This document shows positions 5,491-12,585 of a stretch of 13,172 nt of DNA, piece after piece. The stretch's first letter is position 1; each line of letters starts with the position of its first letter. Under the pieces are notes generated by a model. That model did not search any database, was not told the origin of the DNA, and saw nothing but the letters and a program-made list of their open reading frames with translations. The DNA comes from UBA8516 sp035457865. GTDB taxonomy: Archaea > Thermoproteota > Nitrososphaeria > Nitrososphaerales > Nitrosopumilaceae. The position numbers and the translations under genes were made by a program. The DNA is taken from contig DATIAR010000081.1 of assembly GCA_035457865.1 (NCBI GenBank), positions 1 through 13,172 on the forward strand, written 5' to 3'.

Positions 5491-6786
5491 TTACTTTTCC
5501 ATCATCTTGTCTTTCATCATCATATCCTGACTCGCTGCCCATCCGATCTCGACTAGTCTGTCAACACTTGATGATTTTACACAAGCTGGCATTCCATTTG
5601 TTGCTTTGAATATGATCTCAAACCCATCATTGCATTTTACCTCATGAGCATCTACTCCCATGGCCATTTGCTTTAGTGGTGAAGCCATGTGTTCTCCCAT
5701 GGAACCATCCATTGTGTGCATATTGTCTTCCATCATGCTCTCATCAAGTTCGATAAATGGGCAGTTTACTACAACGCCTGCTACCTCAGTACTTAGAGCA
5801 CCTTTTGAGGCTGCAGACGTAATCTCGTCAGTCATAGTAAGAAAGTCTGCTGAATCTGGCTCTGCCCAAGTTGCTGTTTGAATCCTCCACATTGGGCTGT
5901 AAAACTCATCGCCTGCATTTGTAGAGCCAATGCTTGCCTGGAACCCCATCGGTCCGGTGCCCTTGATTCCATTTGTAAAGACGTAAAGATCAGAAGAAGA
6001 TCCTGAAAGTAAAGTTGCACCAGTCCTTTCTGCAAACACTACACCAAGCATCTCTGCAACATCTTTTACAGACGCATCAGTTGCGATATAGTATATGGTA
6101 GAACCATCTGGTCCAAATCCTCGGTGAGCTACAAAGGTGACTTGCATCTTTTCTAAATCGATATCTAAGACCTGTCCTCCTCCGTATGCAGTTTCATCAG
6201 AAAGTGTTTTATCATCACGCACTTGCAAGCTACCGACATCCCACTTGACAAATGGACAGTTTACTACAAAGCCTGATGGTGTTACTGTGAGCTCATCATT
6301 TTTTTGTGCTGCAAGAATTTCTGATTGTGATTTGAGCTCCCTTGGAGTGATATTATCATTCCACTTTACAATGTTGACAGCCCACAATGGGCTATAGTTT
6401 AGATCACCTGGTTGGGAATCTGCTACATTTGGTTGGAATCCAAGTGGACCCTCTCCTTTTATTCCGTTTTCAAATGCGTAAATTTGAGCTAGTGCATCAG
6501 CTGGAGTTTGTTGTAATGCGGGGGTGTACACAACTCTAAATCCTGTGATCTTTGTAAGATGATCTGCAAGATCTTTATCTGAAGCTTCAGTTGAAATGTA
6601 AAATACTTCAGAGCCTTTTACATAACCTTTGGTTAACGGTATTGTTATTGGCAAACTGGTTTTAGTAAGTTTGCCATCCATCATCTTGGAATCAATCATT
6701 TCCATTGCATTTGCGTGAAGGTTTGGAGCAGTTATCAATGCTACCAACGCCAAAACAATGAAGAGTGATTTGTGATAGTTTTTCAT
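5491..6786 (-). CDS. Secreted two-repeat (DUF7482-like) protein with Met-rich linker
   Basis: A 431-residue exported protein. The signal peptide is residues 1 to about 27 (hydrophobic IVLALVALITAP, then ANA). Two related ~125-residue repeats follow, at about 53-181 and 221-346, each with a Y-I-x-T-x-ASxKD opening, an FxNGIKGxGPxGFQ centre, a YSPxW block, and a VVNCPF end (C177, C342). I recall these as DUF7482. A methionine-rich stretch (about 350-377: MMEDNMHTMDGSMGEHM) could bind copper. The C-terminal module (369-416: SPLKQ..., C385, GMPACVK with C402, then a GWA end) is a small cysteine domain shared by many secreted proteins of this phylum. The tail is MMMKDKMMEK. It probably sits in the pseudo-periplasm; function unknown, and copper handling is inference. 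Confidence 0.8.
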   Translation of the reverse strand: MKNYHKSLFIVLALVALITAPNLHANAMEMIDSKMMDGKLTKTSLPITIPLTKGYVKGSEVFYISTEASDKDLADHLTKITGFRVVYTPALQQTPADALAQIYAFENGIKGEGPLGFQPNVADSQPGDLNYSPLWAVNIVKWNDNITPRELKSQSEILAAQKNDELTVTPSGFVVNCPFVKWDVGSLQVRDDKTLSDETAYGGGQVLDIDLEKMQVTFVAHRGFGPDGSTIYYIATDASVKDVAEMLGVVFAERTGATLLSGSSSDLYVFTNGIKGTGPMGFQASIGSTNAGDEFYSPMWRIQTATWAEPDSADFLTMTDEITSAASKGALSTEVAGVVVNCPFIELDESMMEDNMHTMDGSMGEHMASPLKQMAMGVDAHEVKCNDGFEIIFKATNGMPACVKSSSVDRLVEIGWAASQDMMMKDKMMEK

Positions 6787-6890
6787 TTACGAATGAATTT
6801 GGATTATATCATTTAATGTTTTTTCCAAATCTGATCCAAAACTAAAATCACTGTCTATCTTATTTTATCAATTTACACAAAACCTAATTG

Positions 6891-6901
6891 AAAAATAAAA
6901 A
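6891..6901 (-). terminator. U-rich terminator after tfb
   Basis: CTTTTTATTTTT on the minus strand, 9 or more bases past the TAG-side end of the TFB gene at 6910. A T-rich tract of this kind is sufficient for archaeal termination. Confidence 0.45.
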
Positions 6902-6909
6902 GAGAAGGG

Positions 6910-7869
6910 TTAGTTTCTAACTAACGAAGGTCGCAGTGTAACTTTAATCTTATAGGCAGTAAGGATTTCCTTGCATCTGTTTCTTATAGTGACTTCGGTG
7001 ATTCCTGCTATGCTTGAGACATCTCTTTGAAGCATGCTCTGTCCAAGAAGGATTGAAGATATGTAGAGATACGCAGCAGCTAGTCCGTTTGGTGCCTTGC
7101 CATCTGCAATGTTGTGATCTTGTGTTTTTTGTGCAATCTCAGCGGCAAGTCTCTCAACACGTACCTCAATCTTTGCTAGATTCGCAATCTTTGAGATGTA
7201 CTTGTCTAAAGTGACTACAGGTGCAGTTACTGTACCAAGCTCCATTACGAGCATTCTATAGTATTTTGCTGTCAGTTTTACATTCATATCAAGTTCCTTA
7301 GAACTTCCAGTTGCAGCGCAGATCTCGTCTAGCGATCTTACGACATCGCATTGTTTGCAGGCCATGTATATGGTAGCTGCTGACATGCATGTAACAGATT
7401 TTCCTTTTGCTTCACACTGACTTTCAAAATTTCTGTAGATCATCGATGCACTCTCTAGTACATTTTTTGACAGTGACAGGGCTTGGCAGGTCTCTCCTAT
7501 CTTTTGTAAAATATTTGCAAGTCTTCTCTCCCTTGGAGAAGCAACTCTTATTCGAGTCTGCCACTTGCGCAAATTGTACATCTGGTTTGCTACTTCAACG
7601 TTTATTGTCTTTCCACTATAGTCCTTTGTGCCCATCGCGATTTCAGTTCTTATTCCCAAGTCATGTTGGGAATAAGTCGTCTGCCCAGTTGCTCTTGAAG
7701 CTTTCATCCTTTCTTCAGGATTTGAAGCTCGTAATTCTGGACCAGAATCTGACATTTGTTCCATTGCAACCAAACCGCAGCCAGAACAAATTTTTTCTCC
7801 ATTATGAATGTCATCAATTAAAGAAGACTGACATTCTGGACAGTGTGTTTGGTATTCTATTGTGTTCAT
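6910..7869 (-). CDS. tfb: Transcription initiation factor TFB (TFIIB-like)
   Basis: A 319-residue archaeal TFIIB homologue that bridges TBP-bound promoter DNA and RNA polymerase. The N-terminal zinc ribbon has C10-x2-C13 and C28-x2-C31. A B-reader/linker-like stretch (about 43-62, GPELRASNPEERMKASRATG) follows. Two cyclin-like repeats span about 118-205 and 214-308. The second ends in a helix-turn-helix (AGITEVTIRNRCKEI) that reads the BRE. The length is typical of a complete general factor. Nitrososphaerota often encode several TFBs, so this may be one of a set. Its ATG overlaps the gar1 stop (ATGA, 7866-7869), indicating coupled expression behind the eS8-SRP19-Gar1 genes. Confidence 0.95.
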   Translation of the reverse strand: MNTIEYQTHCPECQSSLIDDIHNGEKICSGCGLVAMEQMSDSGPELRASNPEERMKASRATGQTTYSQHDLGIRTEIAMGTKDYSGKTINVEVANQMYNLRKWQTRIRVASPRERRLANILQKIGETCQALSLSKNVLESASMIYRNFESQCEAKGKSVTCMSAATIYMACKQCDVVRSLDEICAATGSSKELDMNVKLTAKYYRMLVMELGTVTAPVVTLDKYISKIANLAKIEVRVERLAAEIAQKTQDHNIADGKAPNGLAAAYLYISSILLGQSMLQRDVSSIAGITEVTIRNRCKEILTAYKIKVTLRPSLVRN

Positions 7870-8135
7870 CTTTTTCTTCCCCTGAATCGTTTTGGTCTTA
7901 CTGCAGGGGATTCTTTATCCATGAAAATTTTTTTTCCGATATATTTTTCTATATTATTTGTTAGCGGAGTCGCAGATGCATAAGGTGCATCTACGGGACC
8001 TATCATTTCTGCTACTTTTGCAATTTTTCTACCAGCTTCATCAACTAATAGTTGGCCATCACGTACTGACGTTGTCAATCTGATTATGACCCTGCCACTA
8101 CTGGCCAAATGCAAAACTTCGCCAACCCCCTGCAA
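7866..8135 (-). CDS. gar1: H/ACA RNA-protein complex protein Gar1
   Basis: An 89-residue small beta-barrel protein. Gar1 binds the Cbf5 pseudouridine synthase in H/ACA ribonucleoproteins, which modify rRNA. Family features are GEVLHLASSGRVIIRL at the start, then VDEAGRKIAKVAEMIGPV and the DAPYASATP motif (about residues 49-57), and a basic RPKRFRGRKR tail for RNA contact. The start is TTG at 8135: it is directly preceded by an in-frame TAA and no other start lies before the conserved region. A weak AT element (GATAATGG, 8156-8163 on the minus strand) is about 21-28 bp upstream. It overlaps tfb by 4 bases; the gar1-tfb neighbourhood is known from other archaea. Confidence 0.88.
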   Translation of the reverse strand: MQGVGEVLHLASSGRVIIRLTTSVRDGQLLVDEAGRKIAKVAEMIGPVDAPYASATPLTNNIEKYIGKKIFMDKESPAVRPKRFRGRKR

Positions 8136-8209
8136 TTATTTTCTCAAACTAGATACCATTATCAATAGAGTTCTGTCAACTTTACTTTAGCTACAGCTAG
8201 AAGAGCTAT

Positions 8210-8509
8210 TTACTTTGACTGTTTTGCCCTTTTTGCAACCAGTTTTTCTGAAATCTTTGCTATTGCTTTGGACTTGGACATTCCTTTTGGCAGAATTATA
8301 TACCCTGATCTAACAAACGGCCTTCTTGGGAATCTTACCTGATCATTTTCTTCCTTTAGCTCAAAACCGGCAGCCTTTGCAGCATCGGACAGTTCTTTTA
8401 GTGAAGGATCAAAAACACTTTTTTCTTTTGAAACCCTCCTGCCCATTTTTTTTGGTAACGTTTTGTTAAAATAATCAAGCCAGACTACGACATGTTCGTA
8501 ATCTTTCAT
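8210..8509 (-). CDS. srp19: Signal recognition particle protein SRP19
   Basis: A 99-residue basic protein matching SRP19. It binds 7S/SRP RNA helices 6 and 8 and prepares them for SRP54, so that ribosomes making membrane or exported proteins are targeted to the membrane. Recognisable are YEHVVVWLDYFNKTLPKKMGRRVSK-type N-terminal residues (4-28; the GRRV(S/P) element is diagnostic), FDPSLKELSDAAKAAGF (33-49), then RFPRRPFVRSGYIILP. The C-terminus is lysine-rich. It begins 4 bases after the eS8 stop, so both are surely cotranscribed. A 74-bp gap separates it from gar1. Confidence 0.93.
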   Translation of the reverse strand: MKDYEHVVVWLDYFNKTLPKKMGRRVSKEKSVFDPSLKELSDAAKAAGFELKEENDQVRFPRRPFVRSGYIILPKGMSKSKAIAKISEKLVAKRAKQSK

Positions 8510-8513
8510 AGTA

Positions 8514-8894
8514 TCACTTTATTAAAATTGCATTAACTATGCCGGTTTGACCAGGCCTTGACACTACTCTGCACTGACCATCTTCTGTTTCTAGTATGGC
8601 GCCTTTTGAAATGACACCGCGCCTTTCATAGTCGTTGTTTGATGGGTTTTTCAAAACTTTCAAAATTTTTGTCTTCTTTACTTTTTGTCCTGGAACAGCT
8701 AGGTTAACAAAATCGGCTGTCTTCAACGAAGTCTTTGAATTTTGTCCTCGCACCTTTCGTGTTACGGTTTCTTGCTGACCTGATAAAGTTTCTACAGGAT
8801 ATCTATCGATCTCATATTTTCTTCTGGTTCTAAGTGGGTACCTTCTTCCACCAGTTATCTTACTTGTTGCAAGATTCTCGACTGACTTTTTCAT
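8514..8894 (-). CDS. rps8e: 30S ribosomal protein eS8
   Basis: A 126-residue small-subunit ribosomal protein of the archaeal/eukaryotic S8e family. Diagnostic features are the early TGGRRYPLRTRRKYEIDRYP segment (residues 15-34), RKVRGQNSKTSLKTADFVN around 47-65 (the R-G-x-N-x-K-x-x-L-R/K motif), NPSNNDYERRGVISKGAI and the GQTGIVNAILIK end. Very basic, as expected. It is the promoter-proximal gene of the eS8-SRP19-Gar1-TFB cluster. The ATG at 8894 has a TATA box about 26 bp upstream and no leader to speak of. Confidence 0.93.
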   Translation of the reverse strand: MKKSVENLATSKITGGRRYPLRTRRKYEIDRYPVETLSGQQETVTRKVRGQNSKTSLKTADFVNLAVPGQKVKKTKILKVLKNPSNNDYERRGVISKGAILETEDGQCRVVSRPGQTGIVNAILIK

Positions 8895-8916
8895 ATCTTG
8901 TCCATTAAATGACTCT

Positions 8917-8924
8917 AATTTATA
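8917..8924 (-). promoter_or_regulatory. TATA box of the rps8e cluster
   Basis: TATAAATT on the minus strand at -30 to -23 from the ATG at 8894, fitting a leaderless transcript that begins the eS8-SRP19 unit and possibly runs on to gar1 and tfb. Confidence 0.65.
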
Positions 8925-8978
8925 CTATGATCAGTTTTGTGTTTCTATATTATATGATGAATCTGAAATTTTCTAAAA

Positions 8979-9557
8979 TCATGCAGTTGGGCTTGCTGGC
9001 GTTGCAGGCTCTGGGGTCTGAATTGGTTGCGATACATTTCGTACCTTGGAGAAGAGCTTTTGTTTGAGCGCGTCTTTGCCACCTTGTACTCCAAAATACT
9101 TTTGGAACTTTTCTGTTGTAGAATAGATCTTCATCCTTCCAACATTTTGGTGCTCAATATAACCAAGCTGATATAGATGTCTTAGGTGCAAATACACACC
9201 AGAACCTCGAATCTCAACTAATTGTTTTGAGGAAATAGGCTCCATGTAAGCAATGTATGACAGTGTCTTCAGTGTAGCATTAGGCAGAAGCGGTTTTGAG
9301 GCATATTTTCTAATTATGGTGTTATATTCAGGCTTGAGCTGAAAGACATAAGACCCATCTGGGAGGGTTGCAACCTCGATTGCCTTAAAAACAGACTTGG
9401 TCCTTTTTGCTAGATTTGTCATCAAAGCCAGTGTCTTGCTTCGTGATTCCGTTCCAGACGCCCTGATTAGCTCTTCAATAGTAAGCGGTCTACCAGCTGA
9501 ATAAAGCGCAGCTTCAAGCCTAGCGCTTGCTTCCTCATCACTTTCTATCTTGCCCAT
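8979..9557 (-). CDS. scpB: Segregation and condensation protein ScpB
   Basis: A 192-residue ScpB homologue. ScpB is the dimeric winged-helix subunit that clamps the kleisin ScpA in the SMC-ScpAB condensin complex. Seen are an N-terminal winged helix (about 8-85: ARLEAALYSAGRPLTIEEL, with the typical EAALYSAGRPL opening) and a second one (about 90-150: LPNATLKTLSYIAYMEPISS, then the IRGSGVYLHLRHLYQLGYIE block, which is the strongest family signature). The last ~20 residues are a flexible proline/threonine/alanine-rich tail (PEPATPASPTA). scpA lies 53 bp upstream on the same strand. A separate AT box in the gap means scpB may also be transcribed on its own. Confidence 0.9.
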   Translation of the reverse strand: MGKIESDEEASARLEAALYSAGRPLTIEELIRASGTESRSKTLALMTNLAKRTKSVFKAIEVATLPDGSYVFQLKPEYNTIIRKYASKPLLPNATLKTLSYIAYMEPISSKQLVEIRGSGVYLHLRHLYQLGYIEHQNVGRMKIYSTTEKFQKYFGVQGGKDALKQKLFSKVRNVSQPIQTPEPATPASPTA

Positions 9558-9580
9558 TTACAAAAAATTGTGTCAAAATG

Positions 9581-9589
9581 TACTTAAAA
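9581..9589 (-). promoter_or_regulatory. Possible promoter of scpB
   Basis: TTTTAAGTA on the minus strand at -32 to -24 from the scpB ATG (9557), inside the scpA-scpB gap. Position fits; sequence is only a fair TATA match. Confidence 0.4.
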
Positions 9590-9610
9590 GAATCCTTTAC
9601 TGGTAGTTGA

Positions 9611-10285
9611 TCATGTGGTAAACTTCTCTTTTACTAAAGAGATGCTGATGTCATTTTCTTGCTGTTCAAGCTCCACTTTTTCATCTCTTGCAAGGAAGAG
9701 TATAGCAAAAAAGCATCTTACAACATCAACTGATTCAAGCTCAGACACTATCATTCTAAAAGAACCGATTCCTGCAGAACGTATCTTGTTGATAATTAAT
9801 TCCTCATACTGACCAATTATTTTTTCAAGGCCTATGAAATAATCATTAAAGTCAGGAACCTCGACTGGCTCAAACTGCATCTGTCTTCTACTTGAGCGTG
9901 GATTTGCAATTGTTCCTATCAGATTCTCAAGTACCATGAGAAGCTCGTCAAGTGTAACAGGATATGTAGCCTCGTGCCTGTAAGGCATGTTTATGGTTTC
10001 TACGTCAATGTCTAATCTTTGCTTGAGTGGCTTTTTTTCCATTGCTGCTCTCTGAAGTGCAAATATGCTTTCTACTTTCATTCTGTGTATCATAGCAGAA
10101 GAGAGGGCTGCAATTCCTGCCACACGAAGATCTTTTTTTCCTGTTTGATTTAGAATTGTAATCAAAAGTTCCAAAATTCGTATTATGTCAATAGTCCAAA
10201 CATCTTTTTTTGAGACATCGACTGGATTGAAAAGTACGTTGATTGGAGGCTGTGAAATCCCAGCACTAGTGTTTTCTTGACTCAC
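9611..10285 (-). CDS. scpA: Segregation and condensation protein ScpA (kleisin)
   Basis: A 224-residue kleisin that bridges the SMC head domains together with ScpB. The N-terminal region (about 10-75: INVLFNPVDVSKKDVWTIDI, a helix with many hydrophobics, then GKKDLRVAGIAALSSAMIHR) contains the elements expected to contact the SMC neck. The middle is polar and weakly conserved. The C-terminal winged helix (about 165-224: a FRMIVSELESVDVVRCFFAIL-type helix, LARDEKVELEQQ) is the part that binds the SMC cap. The start is GTG at 10285; a TATA-like box on the minus strand (TTATAAAC, 10305-10312) lies 20-27 bp upstream. It shares the gap with the divergent zinc-ribbon gene 2. Confidence 0.88.
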   Translation of the reverse strand: MSQENTSAGISQPPINVLFNPVDVSKKDVWTIDIIRILELLITILNQTGKKDLRVAGIAALSSAMIHRMKVESIFALQRAAMEKKPLKQRLDIDVETINMPYRHEATYPVTLDELLMVLENLIGTIANPRSSRRQMQFEPVEVPDFNDYFIGLEKIIGQYEELIINKIRSAGIGSFRMIVSELESVDVVRCFFAILFLARDEKVELEQQENDISISLVKEKFTT

Positions 10286-10304
10286 TAATGTAAAACATTT
10301 TTTT

Positions 10305-10312
10305 GTTTATAA
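10305..10312 (-). promoter_or_regulatory. TATA box of scpA
   Basis: TTATAAAC on the minus strand, -27 to -20 from the GTG at 10285. It supports this GTG, or a leader of very few bases. Confidence 0.45.
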
Positions 10313-10351
10313 TATCTAACCGCTCTATTTTTTTCCCGGAGCTAGTCAACA

Positions 10352-10386
10352 ATGGATGATTTATCAGTCCTACCAGATACTTATAT
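10352..10386 (+). promoter_or_regulatory. Promoter of zinc-ribbon gene 2, with shared upstream element
   Basis: The TATA box CTTATATC starts at 10380, 30 bp before the ATG at 10410. The 22-bp block at 10352-10373 matches 370-391 in all but two positions, followed in both by 6 unrelated bases and then the TATA box. The conservation of block, spacing and TATA, with weaker conservation between TATA and start, points to a selected control element or a fairly recent duplication. Confidence 0.6.
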
Positions 10387-10409
10387 CCAAAAAATTCCAA
10401 TTGTATTTC

Positions 10410-10577
10410 ATGATCGAAATACATGTTGAATGTCCAAACTGTAAAAGTGATAGTCTGTATTATGACAGATACGAAGCTCCATGGAAGATCTTAAAGCCGT
10501 GTAGTTGGCTATACTGCAAAAGGTGCAAGTATCAAATTGACATGGAGAAGTTCAAAAAATCACTATTCTGTGCATGA
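10410..10577 (+). CDS. Zinc-ribbon microprotein 2 (55 aa)
   Basis: The product begins MIEIHVECPNCKSDSLYYDR and has C8-x2-C11 and C36-x2-C39 (CKRC) as a single zinc ribbon, with extra C31 and C54. It aligns with the copy at 430-588: VECPNC, then YC-R-C-YQ-D, then a lysine-rich end with a penultimate Cys. It is 3 residues longer between the knuckles and includes a distinctive EAPWKILKPCSWLY insert. The frame is open from an upstream ATG at 10356, but the first 18 codons cross the shared element and TATA box, so ATG 10410 is the real start. Function unknown; a small nucleic-acid- or transcription-associated protein is a guess. It is followed by the alcohol dehydrogenase, which has its own TATA box. 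Confidence 0.75.
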   Translation: MIEIHVECPNCKSDSLYYDRYEAPWKILKPCSWLYCKRCKYQIDMEKFKKSLFCA

Positions 10578-10586
10578 CAGTCAACT

Positions 10587-10593
10587 CTTATAT
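10587..10593 (+). promoter_or_regulatory. TATA box of the alcohol dehydrogenase gene
   Basis: CTTATAT at -33 to -27 from the ATG at 10620, consistent with a leaderless mRNA separate from that of the zinc-ribbon gene just upstream. Confidence 0.65.
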
Positions 10594-10619
10594 TATTAGA
10601 TAAAAAACAATACTGCCAT

Positions 10620-11672
10620 ATGAAAGCGGCCCAGATTGTTACCCCAAAAGAACCACTACAACTCAAGGAGTTTGAAATTCCAAAACCAAACGAATTTGAA
10701 GTAGTAGTAAAGGTCAAGGCCGTAGGGGTCTGTCATAGCGACTTGCACTTGTGGGATGGGGGGTATGATGCAGGCTCTGGCTCTTTTATGAAGGCAACAG
10801 ACCGAGGAGTCAAATTTCCTGTTACTCCAGGCCATGAGGTAGTAGGAACCATAACTCAGATAGGAAGTTCTGTAAGAGAGTTCAAAATAGGAGACGAAAT
10901 TCTGGTATATCCTTGGATAGGATGCGGTGTATGTCCTGCATGCAAGGCAGAAAATGAGAATCTCTGTGACGCACCGCGCTCACTTGGTGTTTTTCAAAAT
11001 GGCGGATATGCAGAATACGTATTGATACCACATTTCAAATACTTGATCAAAATAACAGGCATTGATCTGGAAGGTGCCGCATCTCTTGCGTGTTCTGGAC
11101 TGACTGCCTTTACTGCTGTAAAAAAAGCCAACGCAAACTCTGGAGAGTTTCTCGTTATCATTGGGGCTGGTGGACTTGGACTGATGAGTATTCAAATTGC
11201 AAAGGCAATTACAAAAGCTACAATCATTTGTGCAGATCTGGATGACAACAAACTTGCAGCTGCAAAAAAACTCGGTGCGGACCATACAATAAATTCTAAA
11301 GATCCAGAAGCTGTACAAAAAATAATTTCTATTTGTAATAACAAGGGAGCAGAATGTGTAATTGACTTTGTTAATGCACCACCAACAGTAAAAATGGGTC
11401 TTGCACTTTTGCGAAAACGTGGAAACCTGATCCTCGTTGGATTATTTGGAGGCTCTGCAGAAATCGTCCTTCCAACAATTCCGCTAAAAGCGATCACAAT
11501 TCAGGGGGCATATACTGGAAACTACAAGAGTCTTGTTGAATTGGTTGAACTTGCAAAAAAAGGCGTGATAAATCCAATAATATCAAAAAGATATTCACTT
11601 GGTGATGTAAATATGGCATTAGGAGATCTAAAGCAAGGAAAAATAATTGGCCGTGCAGTGATAAACCCGTAA
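10620..11672 (+). CDS. Zinc-dependent alcohol dehydrogenase (MDR family)
   Basis: A 350-residue medium-chain dehydrogenase/reductase. Catalytic zinc ligands are C38 (GVCHSD), H72-E73 (GHE) and C158 (SLACSGLTA). The structural zinc lobe has C102, C105, C108 and C116. The Rossmann nucleotide-binding loop is GAGGLG at 182-187, and the acidic D206 at the end of the second strand suggests NAD(H) rather than NADP(H). Such enzymes interconvert alcohols or hydroxyacids and aldehydes or semialdehydes in the cytosol. Some archaeal relatives serve as semialdehyde reductases in the 3-hydroxypropionate/4-hydroxybutyrate carbon cycle, but nothing visible assigns this one. Complete, with all zinc ligands present, and flanked by its own TATA box and a T-tract. 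Confidence 0.92.
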   Translation: MKAAQIVTPKEPLQLKEFEIPKPNEFEVVVKVKAVGVCHSDLHLWDGGYDAGSGSFMKATDRGVKFPVTPGHEVVGTITQIGSSVREFKIGDEILVYPWIGCGVCPACKAENENLCDAPRSLGVFQNGGYAEYVLIPHFKYLIKITGIDLEGAASLACSGLTAFTAVKKANANSGEFLVIIGAGGLGLMSIQIAKAITKATIICADLDDNKLAAAKKLGADHTINSKDPEAVQKIISICNNKGAECVIDFVNAPPTVKMGLALLRKRGNLILVGLFGGSAEIVLPTIPLKAITIQGAYTGNYKSLVELVELAKKGVINPIISKRYSLGDVNMALGDLKQGKIIGRAVINP

Positions 11673-11724
11673 ACCGTATCTGATAAATTATTTTAAAATT
11701 CCTAATTATGATATATACAAAGAC

Positions 11725-11731
11725 TTTTTTT
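11725..11731 (+). terminator. Poly-T terminator after the alcohol dehydrogenase
   Basis: A run of seven T, about 50 bases after the stop and before the promoter of the CBS gene. Typical archaeal intrinsic terminator. Confidence 0.5.
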
Positions 11732-11759
11732 GCTATTCATAAAATCTGATTCTCGAAAA

Positions 11760-11768
11760 TTTAAATAA
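11760..11768 (+). promoter_or_regulatory. TATA box of the CBS/C2H2 gene
   Basis: TTTAAATAA at -29 to -21 from the GTG at 11789; supports the GTG as the start of a leaderless mRNA. Confidence 0.55.
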
Positions 11769-11788
11769 AAGATTAGCATTTAATTTAC

Positions 11789-12418
11789 GTGAGCAAAATA
11801 ATTTCTTCTGCCTCAGATGTGGGTGCCCTTCTGGCAATGCCAATTGACAAAATTATGGAAACTGATGCAGTGATAATGGAAGGGGACAAGACTGTATTGG
11901 ATGCCGTAAATCAGATGCAAGAAAAAAACGCCAAAGTTGTTCTAATTTCACATCAGGGAGAAGCAATAGGCATAGTTAGTAAATCAGACATTCTCTTTAA
12001 GGTGGCTGCAAAAAACCTGCCACTAAACAAAGTAAAACTACGAGAAATAATGTCTAGTCCGGTTTACAGCCTTCCGCCACATTCAACTCTGCAAGACGCA
12101 CTAAACTACATGGACAAATATAACATAAAGCAAATAATTGTAAGCACGGGTTCTTCTATCTTGGGAATTATGAAACGAGCAAGCATCTATGAAAATGTAC
12201 AAAAAGCATCCATGTCAACAGTAGAATCTCTTACTGAAGGTGCGCCGATGTGCATCATAAATCCAAACGCTGTAAAATATGTAAAAGACTTGAGCAGTGC
12301 AAAGGCTGTCTGTCCTTACTGTGAATCTCCATTTGATGACAAGAATACGCTTTCTAAACACATAGATAGACTGCATGGCGGAGCAGGTCTTTTAGAAGGG
12401 GATACGCGACAATATTAA
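11789..12418 (+). CDS. CBS-pair protein with C-terminal C2H2 zinc finger
   Basis: A 209-residue soluble protein. Two CBS motifs form one Bateman module: about 17-72 (IDKIMETDAVIMEGDKTVLD to GIVSKSDILF) and 82-137 (KLREIMSSPVYSLPPHSTL to GIMKRASIYE). Such modules bind adenosine nucleotides or SAM and sense energy state. A ~35-residue linker is followed by a classical finger, C175-x2-C178-x12-H191-x4-H196 (CPYCESPF...KHIDRLH), then a short acidic tail. CBS-plus-finger proteins suggest a ligand-controlled nucleic-acid or protein binder; the ligand and target are not known. The start is GTG. It is flanked by a T-tract on each side, so it is probably monocistronic. Confidence 0.88.
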   Translation: MSKIISSASDVGALLAMPIDKIMETDAVIMEGDKTVLDAVNQMQEKNAKVVLISHQGEAIGIVSKSDILFKVAAKNLPLNKVKLREIMSSPVYSLPPHSTLQDALNYMDKYNIKQIIVSTGSSILGIMKRASIYENVQKASMSTVESLTEGAPMCIINPNAVKYVKDLSSAKAVCPYCESPFDDKNTLSKHIDRLHGGAGLLEGDTRQY

Positions 12419-12427
12419 ATTAAAAAA

Positions 12428-12433
12428 TTTTTT
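12428..12433 (+). terminator. T-tract after the CBS/C2H2 gene
   Basis: TTTTTT ten bases beyond the stop codon, preceded by an A6 run that could pair with it as a short hairpin. Likely terminator. Confidence 0.5.
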
Positions 12434-12439
12434 ATTCTG

Positions 12440-12538
12440 TTAGAAAATCATATCTGCAATTCTAAGCTCAATAATTTTGTTGAGTTTTACATTTTTATTT
12501 TCATTGACAATAATTTCTTGATCTACTGTATCTAACAT
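12440..12538 (-). CDS. Possible 32-aa hypothetical protein
   Basis: A short minus-strand frame, MLDTVDQEIIVNENKNVKLN... ending ELRIADMIF, between the tRNA and the end of the CBS gene. It is amphipathic and polar, but the surrounding sequence is very AT-rich and no good TATA box or ribosome-binding site stands before its ATG at 12538. It could be chance. Apart from this the 12419-12585 gap shows only the T-tract. Confidence 0.2.
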   Translation of the reverse strand: MLDTVDQEIIVNENKNVKLNKIIELRIADMIF

Positions 12539-12585
12539 TGATCAAATTTGTCTGAGATCAATTCTACACTTTTTAATTTTATGTA

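Noticed and set aside
7407..7964. Long plus-strand ORF (185 codons)
   Set aside because: It is antisense to tfb and gar1, whose families are certain; its translation is rich in Ser, Phe, Leu and Cys as typical of a shadow frame.
10356..10409. Upstream start of zinc-ribbon gene 2
   Set aside because: These 18 codons cover the shared upstream element and the TATA box, and the paralogue begins at the position equivalent to 10410.
11192..11497. Minus-strand ORF inside the alcohol dehydrogenase gene
   Set aside because: Shadow of a well-supported coding frame with all zinc ligands and the Rossmann motif in place.
11681..11700. CTGATAAATTATTTT resembling the reverse complement of the shared upstream element
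   Set aside because: Only part of the block matches, no TATA box or small ORF is suitably placed, and the region is AT-rich 3' sequence of the dehydrogenase gene.
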